DNA of 64,000 nt from Hirsutella rhossiliensis (GCF_020360975.1 NW_025408678.1:1860001-1924000), one strand, 5' to 3'; positions 33,151-44,904 are shown, numbered from the stretch's first letter. Notes: a model not told the origin generated them from the sequence alone. Numbers and translations: made by a program.

Positions 33151-36100
33151 AAGTAATACTAAAGAGAGAGTAAGCCCTTAGCGGCGCTACTACCTAGTAG
33201 GCCCCCTTTTATAAAGGAGATAAGGGGGGTCTAGAGCTAGATAGGATTAAACGACCTCTTAAATAAAGCTAAGTCGCTTAAAAGGCTAAATAAAGAATAG
33301 GCCGCTTAATAGAATACTAAAAAAAAACGCGATCTAATAATACTAAACTACCTTTTACCCTACTTACTTCTTACTATAGTTTAATAAGGTAATAATACTA
33401 AACTATTATAAAGGCCTCCCTAAGTATATTAGTATAGTAATTACTTAAATATATATAGGAAAGATTAAGCTTAATAACTTCCTTTTTAACTAATAAGTCC
33501 TTAGTATAGTCTTATTAATATATACTTATAAATAAAAATAAGATATTATTTACTATATAATAATTAACTATTTATTAATAGTAAAGGTAAGGGAGTTTCT
33601 TTTAATATAGGCCTAGGATATAGGTAATATAAGAGTAGGCCTTTAAAGGAAAAAAATAGCGGCGCCGCTAGTATAATAGTTCCTTTACTTAAATAAGCTC
33701 CGCTAGTTTAACCTAGCTTAAAGGCTATATATAGATATACCGGATAATAAGACTAAGGTCGCGCTAAAGATAGAGCGGCCTTAACTAAGACTACCTTAGC
33801 TAACTACTTCCCTTATTAAAGCGACCTAAGAAAGGGAGAGGACTTATAATAATAGGACTATAGTATTAATTAAACTAGACCTAAACTAAGTATAAACCTC
33901 GCTACTTAAACTATAGACTAAATAAAACTAATAAGACTTAACTAAGCTAGCCTTAATAGATATAAAATAAAACTTACTACTAAAAGACTATAATTAAATA
34001 AGACTTAACCTAAAACTAAACTAAGATAGAGCTAATAACTAGCCCTTAAACTATAACCTTAGCTTAACTTATTAGTAGTAATATTTACCTCGCTATTATA
34101 GTAGGAATAATAAGACCCCTTTAAAGTAATACGCGGGGTATAAAAAAGAGTAACCTAAGACTTACGAGGAGTATAAGGACTACTACTACTATAAGAAGCC
34201 TAATAATAGCTAGCTAGGCCTAACCTTAAACCTAAACTAAAGCTAGCTTAGATAGCTAGCTTATAAGATAGAGTAATAACTAAGGTCTATATTAAGGTAG
34301 GACTTATACTAATAGTAGCGTAGAGGCGTTTACTATAGCTTATACTATAACTATAGATTTAATTAAGGTTAAAACTAGTAATAATCTTAGCTAAGATTAA
34401 ACCGCGATAGCTATAAAGATACTACTTAATAAAGTTAGGAATATTTATAAGGTCGCTAAGTAATATAAGATAAGGACGCTTTAAAGTAGGCTTAGCGATA
34501 GGAAAACTACTAAGCTATAGCTTAGCGTCGGAGCTAATAAAGGGTAACGCGGTAGGATCCTATACTAGCTTTAAGATAACCGCAGGTATAGGGATAGCGG
34601 CAGACTCCTTAGCCTTAGCTTTAAATAAAGCCTTAAATATAATAGCTACCTTACCCTTACCTTTACCTTTACCCTTCCCCTTATTAAAAGGGGCTAGGGC
34701 TAGACTAAGCTTAGTAAGATTAAAACTATTATCCTTATTATTATAGTTATTACTAGTAATAAGATAAAAATAGTTAGTAAGATTATTAACCGCTATAAAA
34801 GTCTTTTAAGTAATTAAAAGTAACTTAAGCTTAACTTAAGCTAAGGTCTTAATAGTATCGCTAAACTTACTTAGGTACTTTTCTAAGGACTTATATATAT
34901 AGTAGGTATTATTTATAAAATAAGTAAAAGCTAAGGCGAGCGTCTTAATATTCTTAGCGACTATAGCTAAACTAAGAGTAAACTTACTTAACGCGCCCTT
35001 ACCCTTAGCGGTAGGGGCCTTTTAACTAGTGCGAATATAAGTTTCTAAAGTAGTATAGTAAAACCGCTCCTATACTAAGCCCTTAATAAGAGAGGGGCTA
35101 TCGACCTTAGACTAAGCTTAGTAAAGGGTATAAGCGGCCGCCTTACCCTTAAAGGTAATTTAAAATATAGATTAGTACTAAACTTAGACTATACTATAGT
35201 AAGATAGGGTTACTTACTTAATAATAAAACTAGTTAAAGTTAGCGTAAGTAATATATACTTTAGCCTTTATAGCTAGTAAGGTTAGCGAAAAGTATTAAA
35301 AGTAAGACTAACTTAAGATAAAACTAAAACTAATACTTATAAAACTAGTTTTAATAGCTAGTAAAGGACTTATAAGTAAGCTTATTAGTAAGGAGCTTAA
35401 TATATATAAAATATAAGATAGAGTGCTTTAATCTTACTATAGTAGCGACTTTTTTATAAGGAGGGGGTTTTAAAAGAGGAGAGCCGCTATTACCTAAGTT
35501 AGCTTCTTAGTTAAATATTATAATATAATAGTAAACGAACTAAATATAGTATTAAAGAGACTTAAGGATATAAAAATAATATAGGTAAGGAATTAAGGCC
35601 TATAAAAGAGATAGTAGATAGAGAAGTAAGAAAAGGTAAGAATAAAACTAAGGGGGGAGGGTAGGTATATATATATATAAGCTAGGTATACGTAATTAAT
35701 AACTATATAATAGACGGTAAATATAGGCTACTATACTTTTAATCGGAAAGTTATATAGCTAGATAAGAACCGATTTTCGATTAGCGGAGCTAGCTAACTA
35801 AATTTTAATTAGCCGGCCCTACCTAGGAGCGACCTATACTAGTACCTAGCCTAGTAACTAGATATTACCTACCCTACTAACTAATAGACTAATAGGCCGA
35901 CGCGGCCGTGGCTATATAATAGCGATATAGGAGCTATAAAGAATAAAGGCGCTTATAGGTTAAGCCCTTAAAGAGAGACTACTACCTATAACCCTAGGCC
36001 TAGGCTAGTAAGCCTAGGCCGCGGCTACTTAAGATAGTAGCGGCTATAGCCTAAGAGGGCCTATACTAAAATATAAATATATAAGAGAAGCCTATAGTAG

Positions 36101-36252
36101 CTAGCGTAAATTTCTTATATACTATTACTATAACCTTATTTAAAGTAAACCTATATTAAAAAAAGGGAGGGTTTTCCTTTAAGTACTTTAGTTTCTCCCT
36201 CTTATTTAATATCGAAGTTCTAAATACCTTTAGCTAGGTCCTTAGTATAATC

Positions 36253-36294
<42 letters not shown>

Positions 36295-36600
36295 TACTAG
36301 CCTTATAAGAGCTACTTATCCTTATAATTATACTTACTAACTATAGTAAGTATATAAGCTAGTTAATAAAGGTAGTATAAGGCTATAAGTAGACGCTATA
36401 TCTTTAAAAGCTTTATAAGCGTATACTATATAGTAGTAATAGGATTACTACTTTTTTATAAGAGAAATAGCTAACTATCGATATTAATAAAAATACCTTA
36501 ATATTAGCTACTTATATAAACTAAGCTAAATATAGTAAGAAGTTATTATTAAATATCCCTTATACTATCTTATACTTTAAGTAATAAGTAAAGTAAGTAA
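33151..36600. other. AT-rich RIP-type block with unassigned relics
   Basis: Stops in all frames. It probably contains the end of the LINE and parts of element B or other insertions. The low-complexity stretch near 34590-34720 suggests a decayed coding region on the minus strand, not identifiable by eye. Confidence 0.4.
36254..36293. repeat. (TAA)n microsatellite, about 13 units
   Basis: Perfect trinucleotide run of about 40 bp in the RIP block. Confidence 0.95.
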
Positions 36601-37350
36601 TAAAAAAGGAAATTAAGAAAAGATAAGCTAACGGCCGCTACTTATATTACGGCGCGTTTATATACTTTATATTAAAATACCCTTTCCTTTTAGCTAAGCG
36701 GCCTATAATAGTTTAAGTAGCGAAGATAGAACTACTCCTTACCTTAGATAATAAAGAGGACTCTACGCCCTTAAGCCTAAAAGAAAAAAAGTAGCTTTAA
36801 AATAAAGATAAGCTTTAAAGCTTTAATTACTAGTATTAATAAAAGAGAAAAAGGAATTATCTCCCTATATAAAAGAGAAGCTTACTTTAATATAGGTTAT
36901 AATTAATAACTCCTTACTTATCGCCGCTCTTATAGATAAGGGCTATTAATACTATACTATAGTTAATAAAGCGCTTATATAAGAGATATAAGTACTAGTA
37001 AAAAAGATCGCTTTAAGGTAAGTAAAGGGCGCCTTAAGCGTAATAGAAGGTATAGTAATTAAAGATATTATATAGTTTAATAAGGATAAGGGTATATACC
37101 TAAAGCACGCGTAGTATATAGCTAAGGATTAATAAAGTAATTAACCGCGTAATTATTTAATTATTAGTCTTATATATAGCTCTAAGGGTCTTAGGTTATT
37201 AATATAAGTCTTAGAGATTTCTTTACTTTATACTTCTTTATCTTTACTAAAGTTATATAATTAGCGGCCTTTACTTTAAAGGGAAAAATAAATATTTAAA
37301 TTAACTATAATTAAAGAAGATATCCGATTAAATAATCTAGGCTTTTATAA
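36600..37350 (+). pseudogene. gypsy-type zinc knuckle and protease relic
   Basis: On the plus strand, RYLYYGAFIYFILKYPF near 36630-36690 reads as a CCHC zinc knuckle whose cysteines became tyrosines by RIP. About 220 bp downstream a LIDSGA-like protease site may be recognised in the stretch ITPYLSPLL-IRAINT. It could be the gag-protease junction of element B, which has the same orientation. Inference only. Confidence 0.4.
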
Positions 37351-38249
37351 AGCCTTTAAGTATACTTAAGGGGGGGTAGATAGGAAGCGCTAAGAGTCTT
37401 ATCCCTTTAATAGGCTAATATCTATAAGGGTATAATCTTACTTATTAAACTCCTCCTTAGCGACTTTCTAACTTAAGATACTAATAGAAAGGGCGCGATA
37501 ATAATAAGTAAAGGCTCTTATCTTAAATATATAAGTAAGTAAATAAATAAACTATTAATAGAACTTTTCTCCTTTACTATAGTTCCTTCCCTTTATATTA
37601 TTTATTTCTTCCTTTACTTATAAGCTACTTATTTAGCTCTTTCTTATCTTTACTTATATACTTCTTTCTTTAAATAATTATCTATTACCCCTTATATACG
37701 CTCCTAAGTATTTACGCTTATTATTCTTAAGAGCGTTAAGGAAATAAAGTAGTTAGCGTCCTTACTAGTCTATAGCTTTAAGTATAGCTAGATTAAATAA
37801 GCTATAAAGTCTTATAGACTAATTATTATTACGTTATTAGTAGTCCTATATAAATATATAAAGTTATAGTCGTTAATATCTTAGCGGTAGTTTTAATATA
37901 TTCCTAGGTTTTTAACTCCTTTAACTTAAGTAGGTTTAAAGCTTAGTATAAACCTTATAAGGACTATAGCTAAATAGGCTATTACTATACTTTATTTCTA
38001 AGAAGTAATAAAGCGCGTTATAAGTATTATTAAAGTCTTTAGCCTTAAGGTAATTAACTAAGCGCTTAGTAATTTTAAAGTCTTAAAGCGAGTTAGTAGC
38101 TACGCTATCTACCCTTCTTCCTTACTAGCTTTTTATTAAGTTATTAGTAGGGGTATAGTTATAAGTCTTTTACTCCTTTATATATTCTAAGGAGTTATTA
38201 GTAGTAGGCGAGGAGTAAGCTTAATTAGCTATATATCTAAAAGGGAGAA
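37351..38249. other. AT-rich RIP-type block left of element C
   Basis: No readable gene. It is continuous with the sequence right of element C once C and one TAAAG are removed. Confidence 0.5.
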
Positions 38250-38254
38250 TAAAG
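38250..38254. repeat. element C target duplication, left (TAAAG)
   Basis: Identical to 46073-46077. Confidence 0.9.
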
Positions 38255-38722
38255 TGTTACGACCCGACCAACGGATGTTACGACCCGACCAACGGATGGC
38301 CATGACACGGGCCAGGGATGACTAACCGCTGAAGGATCACGTGACCATGCGAAAGGTGATCGGTGGATCGCCTTACGATCAAGCGAGCGGTGCTCGACGG
38401 ATCGTTCATCGATCAAGGTGATCACCTCTGTGATCACCTCCAGCACCTCGCGATCAGAGACGGGCAGTTGGGTATATATAGCTGCCCCATTTCACTCCTT
38501 TAGACTAGATAGCTCTTTAGCTTTCAACACAATCATTACGATCCCTATCACGATCTCATCTCTGATTCCGATCACTTGATTACCTGGTTACAGTCCACGG
38601 TCTACGACCTCCGACTCATCACCAACGTGACATACTTATCATTGCTCAGACCACGCCCTGTTGTATCTGCCAACATAAACCCTCGACAGGTTTATCCCTT
38701 GGGAATATCACCGGTCGTCACA
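38255..38722 (+). repeat. element C 5' LTR
   Basis: 468 bp, TGTTACG...GTCACA. The first 21 bp are repeated in tandem. The LTR is rich in GATC motifs. A TATA box (TATATATAG, near 38473) lies between GGGCAG and CTGCCC, 6-bp inverted arms. Confidence 0.95.
38472..38480 (+). promoter_or_regulatory. TATA box in element C LTR
   Basis: TATATATAG inside the LTR, flanked by 6-bp inverted arms GGGCAG and CTGCCC; the same site recurs in the 3' LTR near 45823. It is the likely core promoter of the element. Confidence 0.6.
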
Positions 38723-38825
38723 CGTTGAAAGCTCTTGTTCAGAACGATACCGCGTCTCTCTGAGCAATATCGCATAACTGTCAACATGCCTGCACAGCAA
38801 ACTGGATCAACCAACTCGACACACC

Positions 38826-39734
38826 GTGTCGCCGCAGGACATGATGCGCGAAATCATCAGCCTTCGACAGGAGGTCCAAGTGCTCAGGAACGGAGGAGGC
38901 AACGGACAAGTCAGGGACATCGGAGAAGCAGTCAAACCAAAACAGCCAGGACCATTCGACGGTACTCATGGCACGCTTCGAGACTTTCTCACCCAACTCA
39001 AAGCCTACCACCGATTCTATCCGACCAAGCTCTCGGACCCAGTCGAAAAGGTACTCCACGCAGGAAATTGTTTATCTGGAACGGCACTCGCCTGGTTTGG
39101 ACCCATCATGAGGGACTTTCTCGACAACCAACCAGCGCGACGAGACAACGAGACAGACGAAGTCTTTGCCAGTTTCCAAGGATTCGAAGAAGCCATTACG
39201 AAGGTATTCGGAACAACCGACGAGGAACGAGAGGCCGAACAGAAACTTCGAGAACTCCGACAAAGGATCTCAGCATCGGATTATGCTGCGAAGTTCCGTC
39301 AAGTCACCTCAAAGCTTGATTGGGACGACGAACCCCTTATGTCACGATTCTACGACGGACTTAAAGAAGAAGTCAAGGACGAGCTCTACAAGGAAAATCG
39401 ACCTGACAACCTCTCGGACTACATTGCTATGGCAGTACGAATCGACGACAGACAGTATGCGCGACGCCAAGAAAAGAAGCAAGGAAGAGGAAACTGGAAC
39501 CCTTCCTATGGGAACAACTTCAACCGACGCGCCAACTACAAGAAGAAGCGCGAAACTCCCATTGCCTACGCCCACACAACTAACCCAGGCAGGATGGACC
39601 TGGACGCAACCCAAAAAAGCAAAGGAAAGTGTTTCAACTGCGGGAAACTTGGACATTACTCCAAAGAATGCAGACAACCTCGCAAGGAGAAGAAACCCAC
39701 TGGGCCCCAGCCCCAGAAGGTAAGAAACACCTAA
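38826..39734 (+). CDS. gag: Gag of chromovirus C
   Basis: Open frame ending at TAA 39732-39734. It contains a retrotransposon Gag capsid domain: PGPFDGTHGTLRDFLTQLKA, then TALAWFGPIMRDFL, then LRELRQRISASDYAAKFRQV. A CCHC zinc knuckle follows, CFNCGKLGHYSKEC (39630-39671), which would bind the element RNA. The first in-frame ATG is 38841. A better-looking start, ATG 38786 (MPAQQTGSTNST), lies in a different frame, so a one-base change near 38823 probably separates the true N-terminus from the rest. The protein would form cytoplasmic virus-like particles. Confidence 0.85.
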   Translation: MSPQDMMREIISLRQEVQVLRNGGGNGQVRDIGEAVKPKQPGPFDGTHGTLRDFLTQLKAYHRFYPTKLSDPVEKVLHAGNCLSGTALAWFGPIMRDFLDNQPARRDNETDEVFASFQGFEEAITKVFGTTDEEREAEQKLRELRQRISASDYAAKFRQVTSKLDWDDEPLMSRFYDGLKEEVKDELYKENRPDNLSDYIAMAVRIDDRQYARRQEKKQGRGNWNPSYGNNFNRRANYKKKRETPIAYAHTTNPGRMDLDATQKSKGKCFNCGKLGHYSKECRQPRKEKKPTGPQPQKVRNT

Positions 39735-41300
39735 ACGCTACTAACAAACAGGAACCAAAGCATGAACTCCTTAACTGGACTGCATGCTACGACGACAAAT
39801 GTACGGTACACCTAAGCGACAAACAAGGTACCGGATGGTTTCAAAACCACCAAAGAGAACCCTTGCAATGATGCAACGAAGGGATTCCACGACACCGAAA
39901 CAAGTCAAATTCGCAGAGACAGAATATCCCTATCCTGAAGGAGTCTCACAAGACTGGATCAGGAAGAACGGCAAACGATTCCAGGAAGACATGCGAATTA
40001 AAGACCGACAGCAAAGACGGGCAGTCTACAAACAACATAACAAAGAGGACACGGACGCAGCCCTTATGCTCACAAAACTCGGACAACAACCCGAAGAAGA
40101 TCAACGGAGTGTCGACGACACAAGCTCTGAAGAACAAGAGACACCCGAAGAAACAGAAGACGAAAACGAACTCGCACCACCACCCTCACTACTAAGGGAA
40201 AACGCCACGATTGGAGAACACGCCCCATACTTCGAAGAATTCGAAGAGATGCTCAAAATTGAACCCAGCAAATACCTCAAATTCTCACGGAAAACCAACA
40301 AGCTGCGATGATTCGATACCAACCGGCACCACGCGGAGGAGACTACGCTGTGGCTATCGCCGCGGTCGACACCTTTACAGCTCTACAACGAGAATGGCAA
40401 CCACGAGGAGAATTTTCAGATGACCCAAGAACAGTGCTCAGTCACGAAGAGCACAAACATATTTCATGGATCTCATGCGTCTATTTGGACTGCATGATAC
40501 ACTTCCAGAAGAAGGCACGACACAACGCTTTCCCAGTCAGATTCGACGGACAAATACTTTCGAAACCCTACCTAAGCACGGAACTGGACTACTGGAAAAT
40601 CGATCAACGTTACCCGAACGACCAAGTCATGTTATTGGAACCCGATTACGGCACGCCACTTGAATGCCGCGATGATTACGGTTCTTTAACGAGATGTCTT
40701 TCGGAAACATGCAAAATCCACAAACACGCCAAAATTGGGGAATGGCACAACGCCACTCGCTCTAAGGCATCCGAACCATCTATCTTCACAAGACTCGCGC
40801 AACGAATCAGATGCGACGAAGAAGATTACAACGAATGTGCACACCTGAACTGCAAAGTTCACGAACACGAAAAGGCACGAGCATGGCACAAACGACACAA
40901 CGGTGCACCAAAGGACTACTGGCGACACCTACGAAGGCTACAAGCTACATTCGACCAAGGAAAATTAACGCAGAAGAACTACGCGCAAAACAGAAAGACG
41001 CAGAACGAAAACTCGATTCCTGGTACGAAAACGAACAGAATTGCGAAGCACGGTACGCAATCAACTGCGAAGCAGCACAATGCAAACAACACAGCGTTGA
41101 GAAACAAGAAATCTTCGATTGGCTACAAGAAATCAGTCTCTTGAGCCCCGACACGACACCACGCGACGAAAACATAAAGAAACGATATCAACAACAAATC
41201 GAAGAAGAATACCCAAATGAAACGAATAAGGACCAGGCAAAACGAGGTACGCCATCTGTAAAAGGGCTACAGACTGGCACGACACGACAAGATCCAAGGA
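39735..41300 (+). pseudogene. cysteine-module region between Gag and protease of element C
   Basis: A coding region in shifting frames (39629-39871, 39784-40311, 40308-41144, then 40811-41740). It carries five copies of C-x4-C-x2-H-x3-K: CYDDKCTVH (39785), CVYLDCMIH (40476), CLSETCKIH (40695), CAHLNCKVH (40836) and CEAAQCKQH (41066). Several are followed by W or F and charged residues. Between modules 1 and 2 the sequence is acidic and Glu-rich. The spacing suggests repeated small zinc-binding units, but metal binding is inference. It is probably part of the Gag-Pol polyprotein before the protease. Confidence 0.6.
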
Positions 41301-41740
41301 CCCTATGCATGGCAACGGCAAGCCATGGCAACCAAATGGTATTGGACATCCAAATCGCGGGACATCACGTACACGCACTATTGGATTGCGGCGCGATGGG
41401 CAATTACGTTTCACCTAGAGTCATCAATCGTTACCGACTCCCATGGAGACACAAGAAAGATCCATATGAACTCACGAATATCGAAGGAGAGGCCTTCAAC
41501 TATAACAACGGAATCATTGATATGGAGATTGATCACCTCGACATCAATATCCAGGGCCACGACGAACGAGTCGACTTCGACATCATGGACATTGGAGAAC
41601 ACGACCTTGTGTTAGGGCTTCCATGGTTACAGGAGAGCAACCCACTGATCAACTGGAAAACTGGCCAGCTGCGTTGGAACGAAGACGCAAGTTTCAAGAC
41701 CAGCAGATTTGGGAGAAAGCAAAATTTTGCGATGATTTAG
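41300..41740 (+). pseudogene. aspartic protease of element C
   Basis: Open within the frame 40811-41740. The flap and active-site region reads HALLDCGAMGNYVSP; the catalytic triplet is Asp-Cys-Gly (41394-41402) instead of Asp-Ser/Thr-Gly. A second conserved element, HDLVLGLPWLQESNPLINW, is typical of retropepsins in fungal gypsy elements. The frame ends at 41740 while the polyprotein track continues in the frame opened at 41623, so a frameshift lies near 41690. Confidence 0.75.
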
Positions 41741-43270
41741 CCACTGAACAGGACGAAAGGGATGACCGTTCAAGCAAATCATTACGGGCTTCAGCGATAC
41801 AAACGAAAACAGCAACCGAACCGGCGGACACAACAAAATCGACTGACAAGACCCACGTACTGACCAACACGGCTGTACAACCTGGCATCCGACATAAACA
41901 GAACAAAGGACACAACAAGAAGATCCGAAGAGTTATTGCCACTCTAAGGAAAGACCTCGAACAAATCAACAAAGAGCTCGAGTCAAGGGAAACCAGCTCT
42001 CAAAAGAAAGAACAAAGCCCACAAGACAGAATGAAGAACATCCCACAGGAATACCGGAAATACGACAAACTCTTCAAGGAAGAACTCGAGACAGGGTTAC
42101 CCGAACACAGTCAATGGGACCACGAAATTTGTCTCAAAGATGGAAGAACGCCGACGTTCCATAAGATTTACAACCTAAACGAAAAGCAACTGCAAACGCT
42201 ACGCGACTACCTCGACGAGAATCTACGAAAGGGATACATACGAACATCAACATCCGAAGCAGGCTACCCAGTCATGTTTGTTCCAAAGAAAACGGCAAGC
42301 TACGACTAGTTGTCGACTACAGACGCCTAAACGATATTACAATGAAGGACCGAACACCATTACCGCTTATATCGGAACTACGAGATCGACTGCACGGCAA
42401 AAAATGGTTTACAGCCCTCGATCTCAAAGGCGCCTACAACTTAATACGCATGAAGAAGGGACACGAATGGATGACAGCTTTCAGAACGAAATTCGGACTA
42501 TTCGAATATCTGGTAATGCCATTTGACTCACAAATGCACCAGCTACCTTCCAACGGATGATCAACAATGTCCTACGCGAACACTTGGACATCTTTGTGGT
42601 AGTATACCTGGATGATATCCTAATCTTCTCGGACACCCTAGAAGAACACAAGGAACACGTCCACAAGGTACTCCGCGCACTTCAGAATGCGAAGTTACTG
42701 GTTGAACCAGAAAAAAGCAAGTTCCACACACAGGAAGTAGATTTCTCGGACATACGATCTTACTAAGAGAGATATAAATATAATAAGATAAGATTAACTT
42801 AGTTAAAGAATAGCTAACGCTAAAGAACGTTAAGGACGTACAAAGTTTCCTAGGATTTGCGAATTACTACCGACGATTCATCAAAGATTTCGGAAAGATT
42901 GCAACACCACTACACGACTTAACGAAGAAGGAAAAAGAGTTTACATGGGACGACAAAGCCAACGAAGCTTTGAATGCATCAAAACGACGATTACGCAAGA
43001 ACCGGTCTTAACCACCTTCGATCCAGAACGACAAATCGAACTCGAAACCGATGCATCAGACTTTGCTCTAGGAGCACAAATCGGACAGAAGGACGATGAA
43101 GGAAGACTACGACCAATTGCATTCTACTCGAAAAAGCTACATGGCGCAGAACTCAATTACCCCATCTACGACAAAGAATTCCTCGCAATCATTCAAGCTT
43201 TTAAGGAATTTCGACACTACCTTCTCGGAAGCAAACACAAAATCAAGGTCTACACAGATCACAAAACATC
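41741..43270 (+). pseudogene. reverse transcriptase and start of RNase H of element C
   Basis: The track passes through several frames. [20 protein letters not shown] and YPVMFVPKK precede a one-base loss in an A run near 42290. [20 protein letters not shown] and [11 protein letters not shown] lead to another loss near 42523. The catalytic YLDD is intact at 42605-42616. The RIP-like patch at 42765-42839 adds stops, then [16 protein letters not shown] resumes. Another shift near 42969 leads to the RNase H start LETDASDFALGAQIG. As assembled it cannot make an active enzyme. Confidence 0.82.
42765..42839 (+). other. RIP-like patch inside element C
   Basis: About 75 bp with the TA-rich, TG- and CA-poor look of the surrounding RIP blocks, inside otherwise clean sequence. 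Family-expected codons are altered on both strands, for example TAG where Trp and CTA where Pro are expected before [12 protein letters not shown]. Confidence 0.75.
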
Positions 43271-44797
43271 TCACATTTCGCGACGACGCAACAATTGAAC
43301 GGACGACAGATCCGATGGGCCGAATGTCTATCAGAATTCGACTACGAAATAATCCACAGAAAAGGAACAGAAAACGGTCGAGCTGATGCCCTCAGCCGAC
43401 GATCCGACTACGACACAGGAGCACCTATTGTGAAAGGACAACTCCTTGAGCTCAACAATGAAGGGAATATGCAACAACGACAGCTTAACGCAATCTTCAA
43501 GGTCAATCCAGACGAAGGCCTTACGAAGAAGATCCAACAAGCCTACGATAAGGTTGATTGGGAACCACTTCCAGTTGTTTGGGAAGATGGCCTGGCAAAG
43601 CATCAAGGAAAGATCTTTGTACCAGAAGAACTTCAGGACGAAGTTATACGCGAAATTCACGAACACCCGACACACGGACACCAAGGAATCCGGAGGACGA
43701 TGGAAAGAATTCGACGAATCTACGACTTTCCACGGATGAAGAAACGAATCAGCGAAACTATCAGAAAATGCGAACTTTGCGCACGAAGCAAAGCTGAACG
43801 ACACAAGCCATACGGAGAATTGCAACCGTTACCAGTACCAAAGAAACCATGGGACTCGATAGCTTTCGACCATATCACAAAGCTACCACCGTCAAAAGAA
43901 CCCATGACCAACGTCAAGTACGACAGCATATTCGTCATTACCGACAGATTGACGAAGTACGGATACTTCTTACCGTACAAAGAAGCAAGCAACGCAGAAG
44001 AGCTAGCATATGTGTTCCTACGAACTATTGTCAGCAATCACGGACTACCGAACGAGATTGTCTCTGACAGAGGAAGCACATTTGTGGCCAAGTTTTGGCA
44101 AGCTCTCATGGCACAATTAGGAACGAAACATAAGCTCAGCACAGCTTATCACCCACAAACAGATGGACAAACAGAACGACTCAACCAAACGCTTGAACAA
44201 TATTTACGATGCTACATCAGCTACGAACAAAACGATTGGGTTAAATGGCTACCGACGGCACAACTAGCTTACAACAGCTCAGTCACAGAGACAACCAAGC
44301 TCTCACCAGCATACGCCAATTACGGATACAACCCAGAAGCATTCAAGGTCACTCGACAAGGACCACAAGCGGAACGAGCGATACTGCAAGCAGATCAGCT
44401 ACGAAAATTGCATAAAGAAATGCAACAAGAACTTCAATTCGTCAGAGAACGAATGTCCACTCACTACAATCGGAAAAGATTGCAGGGACCAATCTTTCAA
44501 GAGGGAGACATGGTCTACCTCGTACGACGAAACATCAAAACAAAACGACCAAGCAACAAATTGGATTTCAAGAAACTTGGACCGTTCAAAGTCAAGAAAA
44601 CCATTTCAAAAGTCAACTACGAACTTTCGCTACCAACAACAATGCGGATACACCCGATATTTCATATCTCATTATTGGAACCAGCACCACGAAACGCCAA
44701 ACCACAGGAAAAATCGAAGTCGACGACGATCAAGAATACGAAGCAGAACAAATACTGGACACAAGAAAACAAGGTCAGCAACAGGAATACCTTGTAA
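43271..44797 (+). CDS. RNase H end and integrase of element C
   Basis: An open frame from 43295. It begins with the RNase H and connection end (LNGRQIRWAECLSEFDYEII, RADALSRRSD). The integrase has an HHCC zinc domain (HEHPTHGHQG ... CELCARSK) and a DDE core: Asp in AFDHITKL, Asp in NEIVSDRGSTF, Glu in DGQTERLNQTLEQYL. A downstream region resembling the GPF/Y module follows (KLGPFKVKKTIS). The enzyme would insert the cDNA. A one-base loss near 43270 separates it from the upstream RNase H frame, and another near 44708 cuts off the chromodomain, so the frame ends at 44797 with unrelated residues. Confidence 0.85.
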   Translation, partial: SHFATTQQLNGRQIRWAECLSEFDYEIIHRKGTENGRADALSRRSDYDTGAPIVKGQLLELNNEGNMQQRQLNAIFKVNPDEGLTKKIQQAYDKVDWEPLPVVWEDGLAKHQGKIFVPEELQDEVIREIHEHPTHGHQGIRRTMERIRRIYDFPRMKKRISETIRKCELCARSKAERHKPYGELQPLPVPKKPWDSIAFDHITKLPPSKEPMTNVKYDSIFVITDRLTKYGYFLPYKEASNAEELAYVFLRTIVSNHGLPNEIVSDRGSTFVAKFWQALMAQLGTKHKLSTAYHPQTDGQTERLNQTLEQYLRCYISYEQNDWVKWLPTAQLAYNSSVTETTKLSPAYANYGYNPEAFKVTRQGPQAERAILQADQLRKLHKEMQQELQFVRERMSTHYNRKRLQGPIFQEGDMVYLVRRNIKTKRPSNKLDFKKLGPFKVKKTISKVNYELSLPTTMRIHPIFHISLLEPAPRNAKPQEKSKSTTIKNTKQNKYWTQENKVSNRNTL

Positions 44798-44904
44798 AAT
44801 GGAAAGGATACGGACCTGAGGAAAACACATGGGAACCCACCAAGCACCTGACCCATTGTGGTTCGCTTCTCCGACAATTCAATCAACAAAGATCAACCTC
44901 CTGA
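44713..44904 (+). pseudogene. chromodomain of element C, out of frame with integrase
   Basis: In the frame after the shift near 44708: ILDTRKQGQQQEYLVKWKGY then GPEENTWEPTKHLTHCGSLL. The aromatic residues (Tyr, Trp, Trp) that cage methyl-lysine are present. It ends at TGA 44902-44904, overlapping the end of the antisense ORF by 22 bp. The domain classes the element as a chromovirus. Confidence 0.88.
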
